From MGIIb-O2 sp002494975 (GTDB taxonomy: Archaea; Thermoplasmatota; Poseidoniia; Poseidoniales; Thalassarchaeaceae), in assembly GCA_028355015.1 (NCBI GenBank), contig JAOMRN010000001.1, positions 124,001-188,000 on the forward strand: a DNA stretch of 64,000 nt, read 5' to 3'. The notes below the pieces were generated by a model. The model was given only the letters and a program-made list of their open reading frames with translations. It had not been told where the DNA came from and did no database searches. The translations under genes were made by a program, and so were the position numbers. Numbering within the stretch: position 1 is the first letter of the stretch; every line of letters begins with the position of its first letter. Shown one piece after another: positions 45,145-53,446 of this stretch.

Positions 45145-45942
45145 ATGGAGATGCCGGAGTTAGTCTGGGGTGAATATCATTTCAAAGACCCAGAGGTTGG
45201 TAAAATCATCTTTTGGCCACATATCCCATGTTTACGCATGCCTTCTAAATTAAGATCTCATTCTAGTTTCCATGGAATTGCATTTATGACCTCATCAATA
45301 GATTTGAAGTCATGGATAGTTGAAGCAGAGCAAGAACAAGATAGTCCCGGAGTTCATCGTGATTCTGCGATTGCATCAGGAACTGTACTTGGAAGATTAA
45401 TGAGTGATTTGAATGAATTAGATGTAGATGGGCCAATGATTCCCGACCCCGAACAAATACGTTTACTTTTACATGCTCAAAACTCAAGAGGGGGCATTCC
45501 CGTTTATGCTATTGAACCAAGTCTTGATGATGAAAAATGGGTTGAATGGCAGATAAATAGTGCAGATCAACAAGTGACCTATTCTAATTTAATCCTTACT
45601 TTAACTACCGGTCGGCGTTGGAAAAAAATAAGAAAAAATGCAATTAGTTCAGTTTCATTATCTAAGGGTGTTAATGCTGATTTAGGGGCTGCATCAGCAT
45701 CAGCAGCGACATGGTGGATAGAAGAGCAGCGAGGTATTTCTGAAGAATTAGTTGCTTTGAGAGATAATAGATTTGTTTCTCGAATAAGAGGAGCATTAAG
45801 AGACCTACACAATAGTAGGGTTGATGATACTGAAGCACAGGAGACTACTTTGTTAGTACCCATCCATCAGGCTTGGCTGCCTTCCATAAAGAAGGCAATT
45901 GGTTCTTGTTTGGATATTGAATTGATAAATCCGGAGGAGTAA
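45145..45942 (+). CDS. Hypothetical protein, first gene of a three-gene operon
   Basis: 265 aa, no family recognised. It begins MEMPELVWGEYHFKD, is soluble and charged, and has an Ala/Ser-rich middle (SKGVNADLGAASASAATWWI). The C terminus reads LLVPIHQAWLPSIKKAIGS, slightly reminiscent of the TraB/GumN family end, but the family metal motif is not present. The next gene starts 2 bp after its stop (GGAGGA inside its end), and the third overlaps the second, so the three are one transcript. Confidence 0.6.
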   Translation: MEMPELVWGEYHFKDPEVGKIIFWPHIPCLRMPSKLRSHSSFHGIAFMTSSIDLKSWIVEAEQEQDSPGVHRDSAIASGTVLGRLMSDLNELDVDGPMIPDPEQIRLLLHAQNSRGGIPVYAIEPSLDDEKWVEWQINSADQQVTYSNLILTLTTGRRWKKIRKNAISSVSLSKGVNADLGAASASAATWWIEEQRGISEELVALRDNRFVSRIRGALRDLHNSRVDDTEAQETTLLVPIHQAWLPSIKKAIGSCLDIELINPEE

Positions 45943-45944
45943 AT

Positions 45945-46472
45945 ATGGATGAGACAAAAATAAATTTAGATATTGAAACACAGACTTTTCGTTTTACTTC
46001 ATCTAAACCAATTAATCAAGATGAAGCAGTTAGTCTAGCGAATGGTGTCTTATCTGGAGAATATGTAGTTATAATTCATGAAAATCCACATGCAACACTA
46101 GTAATAGAGCCCGAAGGTTCTGTTTTAGTGCATGGAATCTCAAGAAGTGAAGTTGCCCGCCTCGCGGTCCAAGAATTACTGCTGACATTAGGGATGTCAG
46201 ATGAATGGTTAATTGTAGATTCGGGAGAAATGATTATCCGTTTCTCAATAGGTAGAGCAGTATTGATGGATTTAGCGGCAGATAGGTTTTCTGAGATCAA
46301 TTATGATACTCGAATTGGAGCCTTAAGAATAAATGCAGAAAGGCATAAGTGTACAATTTTATTATTCAATAACGGCCATGGTGTGATTCTCAAACAAACA
46401 TCCAAGAGAATTGCTGAAATGGCAATAAGATATTGGTCATCACAATTAGACGATGAAGGCGCATTGGCGTGA
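45945..46472 (+). CDS. Divergent TATA-binding-protein-fold protein
   Basis: 175 aa, the size of archaeal TBP (about 180). It reads as two TBP-like repeats. Repeat 1 has HENPHATLVIEPEGSVLVHG then SRSEVARLAVQEL (compare TBP KxPKATALIFxSGKMVxTG then SxExAxxAxxxx). Repeat 2 has ALRINAERHKCTILLFNNGH then GVILKQTSKRIAEMAIRYW. The pairs of phenylalanines that TBP inserts into the TATA minor groove are not recognisable, so DNA binding may be lost or altered. ATG 45945 has GGAGGA upstream. It could be a TBP paralogue or a fold relative such as an RNase HIII-like TBP domain. Confidence 0.6.
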   Translation: MDETKINLDIETQTFRFTSSKPINQDEAVSLANGVLSGEYVVIIHENPHATLVIEPEGSVLVHGISRSEVARLAVQELLLTLGMSDEWLIVDSGEMIIRFSIGRAVLMDLAADRFSEINYDTRIGALRINAERHKCTILLFNNGHGVILKQTSKRIAEMAIRYWSSQLDDEGALA

Positions 46473-47362
46473 GAAATATGTTTGAGAATGGTCGGTGGAT
46501 AGGGCCGATATTAGACCAACACATGCATCTTGATCGAAATAATCGTTTTTTTGAGGCGATTAATGAATTTGTTATTTCAGGTGGTACTGCAATTAATTTG
46601 GTACACAAACCCGATTTCTCTAATCTCCCAGAGTCTCCTTCTGATTATAGAAAAGCATACCAAAATACTTTACAAATGGCCGCAGAAGTACGTGATAAAT
46701 TTGGAATCAGTGTCTCTGTGATACTTGGACCTCATCCAGTAGCATGGGAGCATCAAATTCATACTATAGGTTTAGAAAAATCTAGCTCTCTTCATCTCCA
46801 AGCGGTTAAGATCGCATTAGAATACATTTCTTCTGGAGATGCGATATGTTTGGGAGAAGTCGGGCGCCCTCACTATCCAGTAAGTGATGAAATTTGGACA
46901 GCCTCTAATGAGTTATTGTTAGAAATAATGAAATTAGCAGCAGAAGCAAAAACAAGTATACAATTACACGTGGAAGATAATGGTGAGGAAACATATTCTG
47001 ATCTAGCAACACTTTGTGACAAAGCCAAATTATCTAGGCATCTTGCTATAAGGCATTATGCTCCTGCGGATATTAGTGAGGAATTCACTCATGGTTTAAG
47101 TGCAACTGTAAGTGTAGGAAAGGGCAGCCTATCAAAAATTGTTGAAACACTTCCAAGGTCTAATTCATATTGGGGAATGGAGACAGATTTCTTAGATGAT
47201 GAAAAAAGACCAGGTGCAGTACTCGGCCCTAAGACAATACCCAAAAGAACTCATCAATTATCCAGTTTGTTAATTGAGAATGGTTATTCAGAAGATCAAG
47301 TCTCCGAGATTTTAAATAATATCCATTTTAATTGGCCTCAGATTCTTTATTCAATTATGTGA
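46469..47362 (+). CDS. TatD-like metal-dependent hydrolase (COG1099-type TIM barrel)
   Basis: 297 aa. HMHLD near residue 16 supplies the first metal site (family HxHxD), LGEVGRPHYPVSDE the active-site glutamate, LHVED and RHYAP the later histidines, and WGMETDFLDDEKRPGAVLGP the final aspartate. This archaeal branch of amidohydrolases is uncharacterised. GTG 46469 overlaps the upstream stop (GTGA) and is consistent with coupling; ATG 46478 is the next start. Confidence 0.8.
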   Translation: MRNMFENGRWIGPILDQHMHLDRNNRFFEAINEFVISGGTAINLVHKPDFSNLPESPSDYRKAYQNTLQMAAEVRDKFGISVSVILGPHPVAWEHQIHTIGLEKSSSLHLQAVKIALEYISSGDAICLGEVGRPHYPVSDEIWTASNELLLEIMKLAAEAKTSIQLHVEDNGEETYSDLATLCDKAKLSRHLAIRHYAPADISEEFTHGLSATVSVGKGSLSKIVETLPRSNSYWGMETDFLDDEKRPGAVLGPKTIPKRTHQLSSLLIENGYSEDQVSEILNNIHFNWPQILYSIM

Positions 47363-47559
47363 AACGCGAACTTAAGTTTTGGAGTAAATGTCATCACGCC
47401 TCCTCCTAAGAACATGAGGACACAGATAGCAAAAAAATCAAATTCACCTATTGGTAAGGGACGATTAATTACTTCTTGTATTACTAATCTTAGTATTGGT
47501 CCATTTATTGGTAAGAAGAGTACCATAAACAAAATACCAATTCTCTGACGTACAAGCAT
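47347..47559 (-). CDS. Small two-helix membrane protein
   Basis: 70 aa from ATG 47559, which has GGAG 7 nt upstream; ATG 47583 is an alternative. Two hydrophobic stretches, IGILFMVLFLPINGP and FFAICVLMFLGGGVMTF, lie in an otherwise uncharacterised sequence. Its stop overlaps the end of the hydrolase gene by 16 bp (convergent). A genuine gene is likely from the ribosome binding site, but nothing suggests a function. Confidence 0.5.
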   Translation of the reverse strand: MLVRQRIGILFMVLFLPINGPILRLVIQEVINRPLPIGEFDFFAICVLMFLGGGVMTFTPKLKFAFHIIE

Positions 47560-47637
47560 AATACTCCGATATGCTACTAACATTTGAACAGATGTAACCG
47601 AACTAGTTTAGAAAGGCCCTATGCTCGGACGGTCAAC

Positions 47638-47712
47638 GCGCCTGTAGTGAAGGGGTTATCACCTGAGGTTTCCAACCTCATGTCCCGGGTTCAAATCCCG
47701 GCGGGCGCACCA
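47638..47712 (+). tRNA. tRNA-Gly (UCC anticodon), CCA encoded
   Basis: Acceptor GCGCCTG pairs CGGGCGC (one G-U pair), then discriminator A and an encoded CCA. The anticodon loop TTTCCAA sits between TGAGG and CCTCA, giving anticodon UCC. The T arm is CCGGG-TTCAAAT-CCCGG. It is the second glycine tRNA in the window (the other is GCC at 11469), and neither has an intron. Confidence 0.96.
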
Positions 47713-47770
47713 AAATAATCACAAACTTCTAATCTATCATATTGAAACACCTTTCCCCCTCCGTCAGACT

Positions 47771-49657
47771 ATGTCTGACAAGGAAGTCACTACGATGTCT
47801 AATGAAATTGGAATAAGTAAAGATAGTTCTGATATCGTAGACGATAAACAAATAGTCGGTCGTAAAATCTGGAGAATAGTACCATATTTGAAGAGATATT
47901 GGAAAAGAGCATTGGGTGGAGTAGTTACTAATGGTATAGCCCGAGCTTTCGACTTAATACCATTTGTTGCTATAGGGATGGCTGCTGATTATTATAGAGA
48001 TGAACTAATTCCAGATTCAATTATTGGTGACTTTGTTACATCCGATATTCTTCCTTCCTTGGGCCCAATGAATTCAGTAGAGTTTGGTTTTGGTTTCTTG
48101 ATTCTAATGTGTTTTACTTGTCTTGCTATTTTCCAGGGTCTTAGTAATCAACTTTGGCAATCAACTGCTTACATGGCTCAACATGACATTCGAATGGATG
48201 CTACTGATTCATTGATGGCGATGGAAGCATCATATTTCGAAACGCGACAAACTGGTAATCTGATGTCTGTTTTATCAGCTGATGTGGCTCAATTAGAAGA
48301 TATAATTTCTGACGCTAGTACTAGTATGATACGTTTAGTCATGACATTCGCCACTGCATTTGGTATTATGTTCTGGATGTCTCCCACTTTAGCTGTAATT
48401 TTATTCGCTCCTTTAGCCCTAATTGTTCCTATGGTAGTATGGTTTTCCACTAGAGTCCAACGTAAATATAGGAAGACAAGAGAAAGTACTGGAGGAATAG
48501 TAGCCATACTAGAAAACGTATTATCAGGTATAACCGTTGTACAAGCTTACAATGCTACTAGCTTTGAAAGTTCTAGGATAGGGCGACAAAGTGGAGATTA
48601 TCGTGATCAATCTATTTCTGCGGCATTCGTTAGAAATCGTTTCATTCCCGGAATCTATGTTGTTGCAGGTATCTCATTCGGCCTTCTTGTTTCAGCAGGT
48701 GGGTGGGTTATGGCTTCAGGTGAGATCACGGTGGGGCAGTTCGTCACATTTCTTTTGATATCAACTAGAATGACTATGCCTATGTTCATATTGGGTATGC
48801 TTCTTAATCAGTTACAGAAAGGTGAGGCTTCTTCCAAGAGAGTATTCGCAATAATTGATTTAGAACCATCAATTTACGATAAAGAAGGTGCCATTGAATT
48901 AGATGGACCAATAACCTCTATTTCTTTCGAGGATGTATCTTTCTCCTATCCCTCGTCTGAAGGAAATGTCCTCAATGGTATTTCTTTTACTGCATCTTCT
49001 GGTGATTCACTAGGCGTCATGGGACATACCGGTGCAGGGAAAAGTACAATTCTAAAATTAGTAGAAAGGTTTTACGAGCCCCAGAGTGGTGAGATTCTAA
49101 TTAATGGTATAAGTATAAATGAATATTCTATTAAATCTGTAAGGAATAGGATTGGTTTCGTATCTCAAGAACCATTCCTCTTTTTCGGTACCTTACGTGA
49201 AAATATAGCTTATGCGCGTGATGCCACTAATGATGAAATTAAGTCTGCTTTGGAAACAGCGGGTGCATTGGAATTCACCTCTAAATTACCTGAAGGAATT
49301 GATACGATGGTAGGTGATCGTGGTGTGATGCTTTCAGGAGGCCAAAGAGCACGCATAAGTCTAGCGCGAGCACTTCTTAATAATCCTGATTTATTAATTC
49401 TCGATGAAGCAAGTGCTGCCTTAGATGCTGAAACTGAAAAGAGAATTCAACAATCTCTTTTCGGGGGATCTAATGGTGGTAAAAAGAGAATTACTATTGC
49501 CGTCGCCCATAGGTTGGCGACAATAAGAAACTCGGATGAAATAATTGCATTAGTTGATGGTGTTATTGTAGAACGTGGAATACATAATCAATTAATCGAA
49601 AATAACAATGTTTATGCATCTCAATGGTCAATTCAAACGGGGGAAATTGATTCTTAG
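47771..49657 (+). CDS. ABC exporter half-transporter (fused permease and ATPase)
   Basis: 628 aa. The N-terminal 330 residues hold six membrane segments of an ABC type-1 exporter domain. The ATPase domain has Walker A GHTGAGKST near 420, signature LSGGQRARISLARALL near 520, Walker B LLILDEASAALD, and the H-loop in VAHRLATIRNSDE. It probably works as a homodimer, exporting lipids or drugs (MsbA/LmrA-like). Substrate unknown. The downstream SUMF1-like gene starts 10 bp after its stop and may be co-transcribed. Confidence 0.92.
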   Translation: MSDKEVTTMSNEIGISKDSSDIVDDKQIVGRKIWRIVPYLKRYWKRALGGVVTNGIARAFDLIPFVAIGMAADYYRDELIPDSIIGDFVTSDILPSLGPMNSVEFGFGFLILMCFTCLAIFQGLSNQLWQSTAYMAQHDIRMDATDSLMAMEASYFETRQTGNLMSVLSADVAQLEDIISDASTSMIRLVMTFATAFGIMFWMSPTLAVILFAPLALIVPMVVWFSTRVQRKYRKTRESTGGIVAILENVLSGITVVQAYNATSFESSRIGRQSGDYRDQSISAAFVRNRFIPGIYVVAGISFGLLVSAGGWVMASGEITVGQFVTFLLISTRMTMPMFILGMLLNQLQKGEASSKRVFAIIDLEPSIYDKEGAIELDGPITSISFEDVSFSYPSSEGNVLNGISFTASSGDSLGVMGHTGAGKSTILKLVERFYEPQSGEILINGISINEYSIKSVRNRIGFVSQEPFLFFGTLRENIAYARDATNDEIKSALETAGALEFTSKLPEGIDTMVGDRGVMLSGGQRARISLARALLNNPDLLILDEASAALDAETEKRIQQSLFGGSNGGKKRITIAVAHRLATIRNSDEIIALVDGVIVERGIHNQLIENNNVYASQWSIQTGEIDS

Positions 49658-49667
49658 AGGTGATTTT

Positions 49668-50363
49668 TTGGAGATACAATGGATAACTGTAAATCCAGGG
49701 AAAGTATACCTTGGCTCTGACAATCGTTCAATTATTTTTGGAGGAATTGGTCCTCGTCATGAAGTAAAAATTGATTATGAATACGAGATTTCATTCTTGC
49801 CTATTTCTCGAGAAAATGCTTCTAAGATATTAGAATCAACTGACTGTTATATTGCTTCTGAATCAGAGTGGGAGTTAGCATTCCAACAGGATTTAATTTC
49901 GGGAAATAATGAATTAGAAGAACTATCCGATCGAATAAGGGGATCTTATTGGTCCAAATATTGTGATGGTAGATCATTCATAGAGGATGATTGGATAATG
50001 AAAGTCGCACGTACCTGGAGTTCTGGAAATGTTTCTGCTAGTCCAATCAATAAAGATAATAATTCAGATTACATAAGGTTAGTTAAGAGACCTAGTAATG
50101 ACATGTTTACTACCGAATCTCCACAATTGCCCGAATCTTCGAATAAGTCTCGATTAATTCTTGAAGAATCCGCTATCTCGCTAATTTTTGGCATAATACC
50201 TTCTTTTCTATGGGCTCACTTCAATGCGAGTGAGGGATATATTTTAGAAGGCTGGTTAAATCTTGTTTTTGGTGGTATTTTTATTGGGATATTCACAGTT
50301 ATTTTTTGGAGACCTCGGACTAAATCATGGCGAATAGGGAATAATTGCAACTCAATGAAGTAG
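49668..50363 (+). CDS. Degenerate SUMF1/FGE-like domain with C-terminal membrane anchor
   Basis: 231 aa from TTG 49668 (AGAGGTGA just upstream). The opening WITVNPGKVYLGSD and later GSYWSKYCDGRSF and ARTWSSGNVSASPI are fragments of the formylglycine-generating-enzyme/sulfatase-modifying fold, but it is much shorter than true FGE (about 300 aa) and the catalytic cysteine pair is not visible. Two membrane helices (ESAISLIFGIIPSFLWA, LNLVFGGIFIGIFTVIFW) end it. A non-enzymatic, sugar- or peptide-binding membrane protein is likely. It is the last chromosomal gene before the accessory island. Confidence 0.6.
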   Translation: MEIQWITVNPGKVYLGSDNRSIIFGGIGPRHEVKIDYEYEISFLPISRENASKILESTDCYIASESEWELAFQQDLISGNNELEELSDRIRGSYWSKYCDGRSFIEDDWIMKVARTWSSGNVSASPINKDNNSDYIRLVKRPSNDMFTTESPQLPESSNKSRLILEESAISLIFGIIPSFLWAHFNASEGYILEGWLNLVFGGIFIGIFTVIFWRPRTKSWRIGNNCNSMK

Positions 50364-50521
50364 TTCTAATTCAAACTTTCCTCAACAATCTAGTATTCGC
50401 TTTCCTATATCAATTTTCCAATTCTTTCTATAAATCACTATCCTCAAAATCGTTTGGCTCTATTGTAAAAAGTGCTTTGATAAACTTCCAAAACATCTTA
50501 CTCACTCCTTTCTCCCATTTT
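50364..50521. other. Convergent gap at left edge of the accessory island
   Basis: 158 bp with no gene between the stop of the SUMF1-like gene and the stop of the E1-like gene. I see no clear integrase site, inverted repeat or terminator beyond T-rich tracts. It marks the left edge of the operon-bearing island. Confidence 0.5.
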
Positions 50522-51190
50522 TTACCACTCCTTTGTTCGAAACTTCCCCAATGTTCCATAGGTAATACTTTCTGATCTTGGGAAAGGAATTATGACGTTT
50601 TTCTCCATATTAATTCTTCTTAGATTTTGTATAATCCATTGGCAACCGAATGAAGCTGCATTGATGAAACCGAATTGAATATTTCCTGAATCTACTGCAC
50701 CTTCATATTGACAAGATCCTGGCTTTTGATTTTTATCTGTTACTTTATCTATTTCTAAATTTGTAACTGTGTTGTCAATAGCCATGAAATTATCTCCTCT
50801 ACATCTCAGATCTACCCATCTACAATCTGTTGAATGAACGACCATTCTAGCTTCTGATGAATCTACGCAAACAACTATCAAGTCATTATCAACAATTTCT
50901 TGCTTATTTCTAACATCTTTGGCATGAGGAATTATTTCTAATCTTCCATTTTCAAAACATTTCAAATTCCTATAAGTTGCATTAACTTTCTTCTCACCTA
51001 TGTTCGAAGGAAAAAATCTCTGATGAAATATATTACTTTCTTCTACTTCATCCGAGTCATACAGATTAATTTTAATATTTTCAAATTTTGTTGCTAAGTC
51101 TCCTTGAGACAAAGATGGTATCAATAATGCAGCTACATTTGAACCAATCCCACCGACCCCTATTATTGCTATACTTAATGCATGATTCAT
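50522..51190 (-). CDS. E1-like ThiF/MoeB-family adenylating enzyme
   Basis: 222-aa E1-superfamily protein, expected to adenylate the C-terminal glycine of a ubiquitin-like protein. The nucleotide loop GVGGIGSN is at residues 11-18, the adenylate-contacting aspartate is D45 in LYDSDEVEESN, and a candidate catalytic cysteine is C160 in KPGSCQYEG. Typical E1 zinc cysteines are not obvious, so it is a minimal, single-domain E1 as in prokaryotic conjugation operons. It is the last gene of the operon and overlaps the E2-like gene by 4 nt (ATGA). Confidence 0.85.
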   Translation of the reverse strand: MNHALSIAIIGVGGIGSNVAALLIPSLSQGDLATKFENIKINLYDSDEVEESNIFHQRFFPSNIGEKKVNATYRNLKCFENGRLEIIPHAKDVRNKQEIVDNDLIVVCVDSSEARMVVHSTDCRWVDLRCRGDNFMAIDNTVTNLEIDKVTDKNQKPGSCQYEGAVDSGNIQFGFINAASFGCQWIIQNLRRINMEKNVIIPFPRSESITYGTLGKFRTKEW

Positions 51191-51951
51191 TGAAAATCCT
51201 CCAAATTAGAAAATACATTTTCATATAATTTCATCTGTGTTGTTTTTTGTGATTCTTCCCAATAACTCCAATCATTACTTATGTTTTTTAATATCAAATC
51301 TCTCTTATTTGCAAATGAAAATTCACTATCAGTTTTATCCAATTCGATTAACCATTCACTATATTGACTTATTTTATTAAAATCTATACCTTCCGAATTA
51401 TTACCTTGAAACCAACTAATTATAATTCCTTTAATCATAGCTGTTCTCAAAGTCCTCATGTTCCTATCAAGTACTGAAGTCATATCTTCAGACAAACAAT
51501 TCATTACAGAAACAATATGATCACCGGACCAAAAAAGATGGTTTACAGAAGTTTTTACATCTAAGCAAATATGCTGCCAGCGCCCCTCTGAATGATCATA
51601 CCAATGTGTTTCGAAATGAATTAATTTTTGAAATGTGAATAAGATTGATTTTAGATTTCTGTGACTCAACTCAACTTTTTGAATTCTTTTAGATAATAGA
51701 TTTGCAATTCTTGATTCGAAAGATAATGTTAATCTATAATTAATTCCAGATTCTCTGCCATTTATGAAAATATGACATTTTCTACTTGAGTCGTATCCAT
51801 CATCTATCGTGCAATCAATCGCTGCTCCAATTCTTTTCCTCTCAGATTCAATCCATTCTAGTGATTTATTGTGTGCATCTAAATTAGGGGTAATATATCT
51901 AAAAATTCCATTCTTTCTCTCTGGTGTATATTCTTCTTCATTTCCTATCAC
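51187..51951 (-). CDS. E2-like ubiquitin-conjugating protein
   Basis: 254 aa. It starts at GTG 51951, with GGAGG 7 nt upstream. The N-terminal helix LEWIESERKRIG and strands from IDCTIDDGYDSS to NYRLTLSFES match E2 layout, and the core YDHSEGRWQHICLDVK with C129 followed by GDHIVSVMNCLSEDM looks like the E2 segment HPNxxxxGxxCLD...I..V. The upstream HPN motif is replaced by DHS. Residues 160-254 are an extra helical extension. This is motif reading by eye, not a database match; the operon context strongly supports it. Confidence 0.65.
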   Translation of the reverse strand: MIGNEEEYTPERKNGIFRYITPNLDAHNKSLEWIESERKRIGAAIDCTIDDGYDSSRKCHIFINGRESGINYRLTLSFESRIANLLSKRIQKVELSHRNLKSILFTFQKLIHFETHWYDHSEGRWQHICLDVKTSVNHLFWSGDHIVSVMNCLSEDMTSVLDRNMRTLRTAMIKGIIISWFQGNNSEGIDFNKISQYSEWLIELDKTDSEFSFANKRDLILKNISNDWSYWEESQKTTQMKLYENVFSNLEDFQ

Positions 51952-52176
51952 TCAAACACCTCCTAAATTTTCGATTTTTTCTTCTTCCTCTAACACAAGA
52001 GCACGATATGCTGTAACTCCTGTCAAAATTTCTCTTATCTTAATCAATATCGATAAGTTTCTTTCAATATAATTCGTTAATGATAAAATAGTATCTGGAT
52101 CTAAATTATGTCCGTTATTTTCTATTATCTGTATGATTAATTGTATATCATCTTTCATAGACAAATCTTCAATCAC
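51952..52176 (-). CDS. Small helical protein of the ubiquitin-like operon
   Basis: 74 aa from GTG 52176, in frame with GGAGGTG upstream. It is all helical (DDIQLIIQIIENNGHN, NLSILIKIREILTG, EEEEKIENLGGV) and has no cysteine, no membrane helix, and no beta-grasp pattern. It overlaps the JAB gene stop by one base and its own stop abuts the E2-like start. A bridging or scaffold subunit of the conjugation complex is the plausible reading; no family is recognised. Confidence 0.55.
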   Translation of the reverse strand: MIEDLSMKDDIQLIIQIIENNGHNLDPDTILSLTNYIERNLSILIKIREILTGVTAYRALVLEEEEKIENLGGV

Positions 52177-52679
52177 TATTCATCACCTCCTAGATTATGA
52201 TTAAGAATCCCATAATAGACCATTTTAGCTAATTTTGATTTGACATTATATGCCAGATATTCATTATGTCCTAATACGATGCATGAATTCATCACAGATT
52301 TCCATGCATTAATTGTCATCCAATCTCTTTCGCTGAAATATGCTCTTCCTGAAGGGTGAGTATGGATACAACATTTAATTGGTAATTGCATTTTATTACC
52401 ATTAGTCAATTCATCTTCATGATTTATGAATGATACCAAAGAAGATGTCCCACTGCTAATGTATAAATCATCTTTATCATCAATAATAACCATCACTTCT
52501 ATTTCATCTAGTTCGTCTACAGACGTTTTCCATATTGCTGTCATAAAGACTTCAGTGGAATTGTTAGGGAAGAGATATTCTATATCATCCGCCATATCAT
52601 TATGTACATCTCGTATATGCTGCTTCCAATCTACTTCATTTTCTATTATATTTTTATTTTTTATTTGTTTTATTTTCAT
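52176..52679 (-). CDS. JAB/JAMM metalloprotease (deubiquitinase-like)
   Basis: 167 aa. The zinc motif is exact JAMM: E43 in STEVFMTAI, then H106-T-H108 in CIHTHPSGRAYFSERDW, seven residues, S116, two residues, D119. Such enzymes cleave isopeptide bonds between a ubiquitin-like modifier and its target or trim its precursor. The start ATG 52679 has AAGGAGA upstream. It lies between the modifier gene and the E2/E1 genes, with one-base overlap to the next gene. Confidence 0.88.
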   Translation of the reverse strand: MKIKQIKNKNIIENEVDWKQHIRDVHNDMADDIEYLFPNNSTEVFMTAIWKTSVDELDEIEVMVIIDDKDDLYISSGTSSLVSFINHEDELTNGNKMQLPIKCCIHTHPSGRAYFSERDWMTINAWKSVMNSCIVLGHNEYLAYNVKSKLAKMVYYGILNHNLGGDE

Positions 52680-52772
52680 TTTATTTTCTCCTTTTTATTT
52701 ATCCATCAACATAGAGTGTACCCTATCCTGACTTACGTTAATCCGGGCTCTTTCGAGCAAATAATCAGTCAA

Positions 52773-52982
52773 TCAACCGAACACAATACGTGGCATCACT
52801 CTCACGGTTCCAACTGTAGACCAATCTGCTTCAGCCAATTCTCCTGGCTCAATCATCTGTCCTCCAGCGAAAACCCAACGCTCATTGTCAGACACGAGAT
52901 CAACAGTCTCTCTCTGAGTCAATAAAGCGATGGTGTGCCCCGTATGGTCAGCAATTTCGACTTTTGTCGTTATGTTTTCCAT
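52773..52982 (-). CDS. Ubiquitin-like modifier protein ending in Gly
   Basis: 69 aa. ATG 52982 has a near-perfect SD (AAAGGAGGT, 5 nt spacing). The middle segment RWVFAGGQMIEPGELAEADW followed by TVRVMPRIVFG mimics ubiquitin's [20 protein letters not shown]...TLHLVLRLRGG. The mature C terminus would end in a single Gly (VFG) with no extra residues, so no precursor cleavage is needed. Ordered by position it is the first conjugation gene of the operon, before the JAB. Beta-grasp fold and modifier role are inferred from the pattern and context. Confidence 0.7.
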   Translation of the reverse strand: MENITTKVEIADHTGHTIALLTQRETVDLVSDNERWVFAGGQMIEPGELAEADWSTVGTVRVMPRIVFG

Positions 52983-53074
52983 TACGTTACCTCCTTTTCT
53001 TCATATTTTTTTCTAGGTCTTGCACCTTCTCAAATGTCATTAACACGCCAACATTTACACATGTCCTCGTTCAA

Positions 53075-53191
53075 CTATTCCCAGTCTTGAGCTACAAATG
53101 CGCCACCAATCATTCCAGTGATTGGTGCACAAGTCATTGTGCCCACGACCAAACCAACAGTTCCGCCTACGATCGCTTTTAGCAATCCCAT
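53075..53191 (-). CDS. 38-aa micro-protein C (hydrophobic, Gly-rich)
   Basis: ATG 53191 with AGGAG 11 nt upstream encodes 38 aa: a Gly-rich hydrophobic helix (VGGTVGLVVGTMTCAPITGM) and a short acidic end AQDWE. It lies 92 bp upstream of the modifier gene start in the same direction. A membrane peptide is likely. It is too short for similarity claims. A repeated structured leader precedes it. Confidence 0.5.
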   Translation of the reverse strand: MGLLKAIVGGTVGLVVGTMTCAPITGMIGGAFVAQDWE

Positions 53192-53220
53192 AACATATCA
53201 CGCTCCTTGTTTGTGTCGTC

Positions 53221-53303
53221 TCTGTGCCCGAGACACGAGCCCTGTTTCCTTTCTAACAGGAAGTCATCGCATTTGCGAATAGAGTGTGTTCGGTCACTCG
53301 TCA
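53221..53303. repeat. Structured leader repeat R1 (copy 1)
   Basis: 83 bp nearly identical to 53447-53530. On the minus strand it lies directly upstream of micro-protein C. Minus-strand hairpins CCTGTT...AACAGG and GCTCG...CGGGC can form. In the other copy the second hairpin is GCCTGA...TCGGGC, a compensated change that supports pairing. It looks like an RNA element rather than chance duplication. Confidence 0.7.
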
Positions 53304-53410
53304 CATCCGCCGTCATATCCGTCTATGCCGTCCCAGTTTCCTGCAAGCAGAATTGGGATTGCTAGCGGTCCAACAACGACCGCTGCAGTGCCTGCAGCTA
53401 TCCATCTCAA
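53294..53410 (-). CDS. 38-aa micro-protein B (hydrophobic, acidic tail)
   Basis: The frame ends TGA at 53294. TTG 53410 gives exactly 38 aa: RWIAAGTAAVVVGPLAIPIL then AGNWDGIDGYDGGCDE. A GGAGG lies about 16 nt upstream of the TTG; an upstream in-frame start (53482) would include leader repeat sequence and is less likely. The same length as micro-protein C and the same hydrophobic-then-acidic plan suggest related function despite different residues. Confidence 0.45.
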   Translation of the reverse strand: MRWIAAGTAAVVVGPLAIPILLAGNWDGIDGYDGGCDE

Positions 53411-53446
53411 TATTCCTATATTTTCACCTCCTTGTGTTATTTCACT

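Noticed and set aside
47638..47712. tRNA-Gly as the integration site of the island
   Set aside because: Two chromosomal genes separate it from the island, and no repeat of the tRNA 3' end was seen at the island edges.
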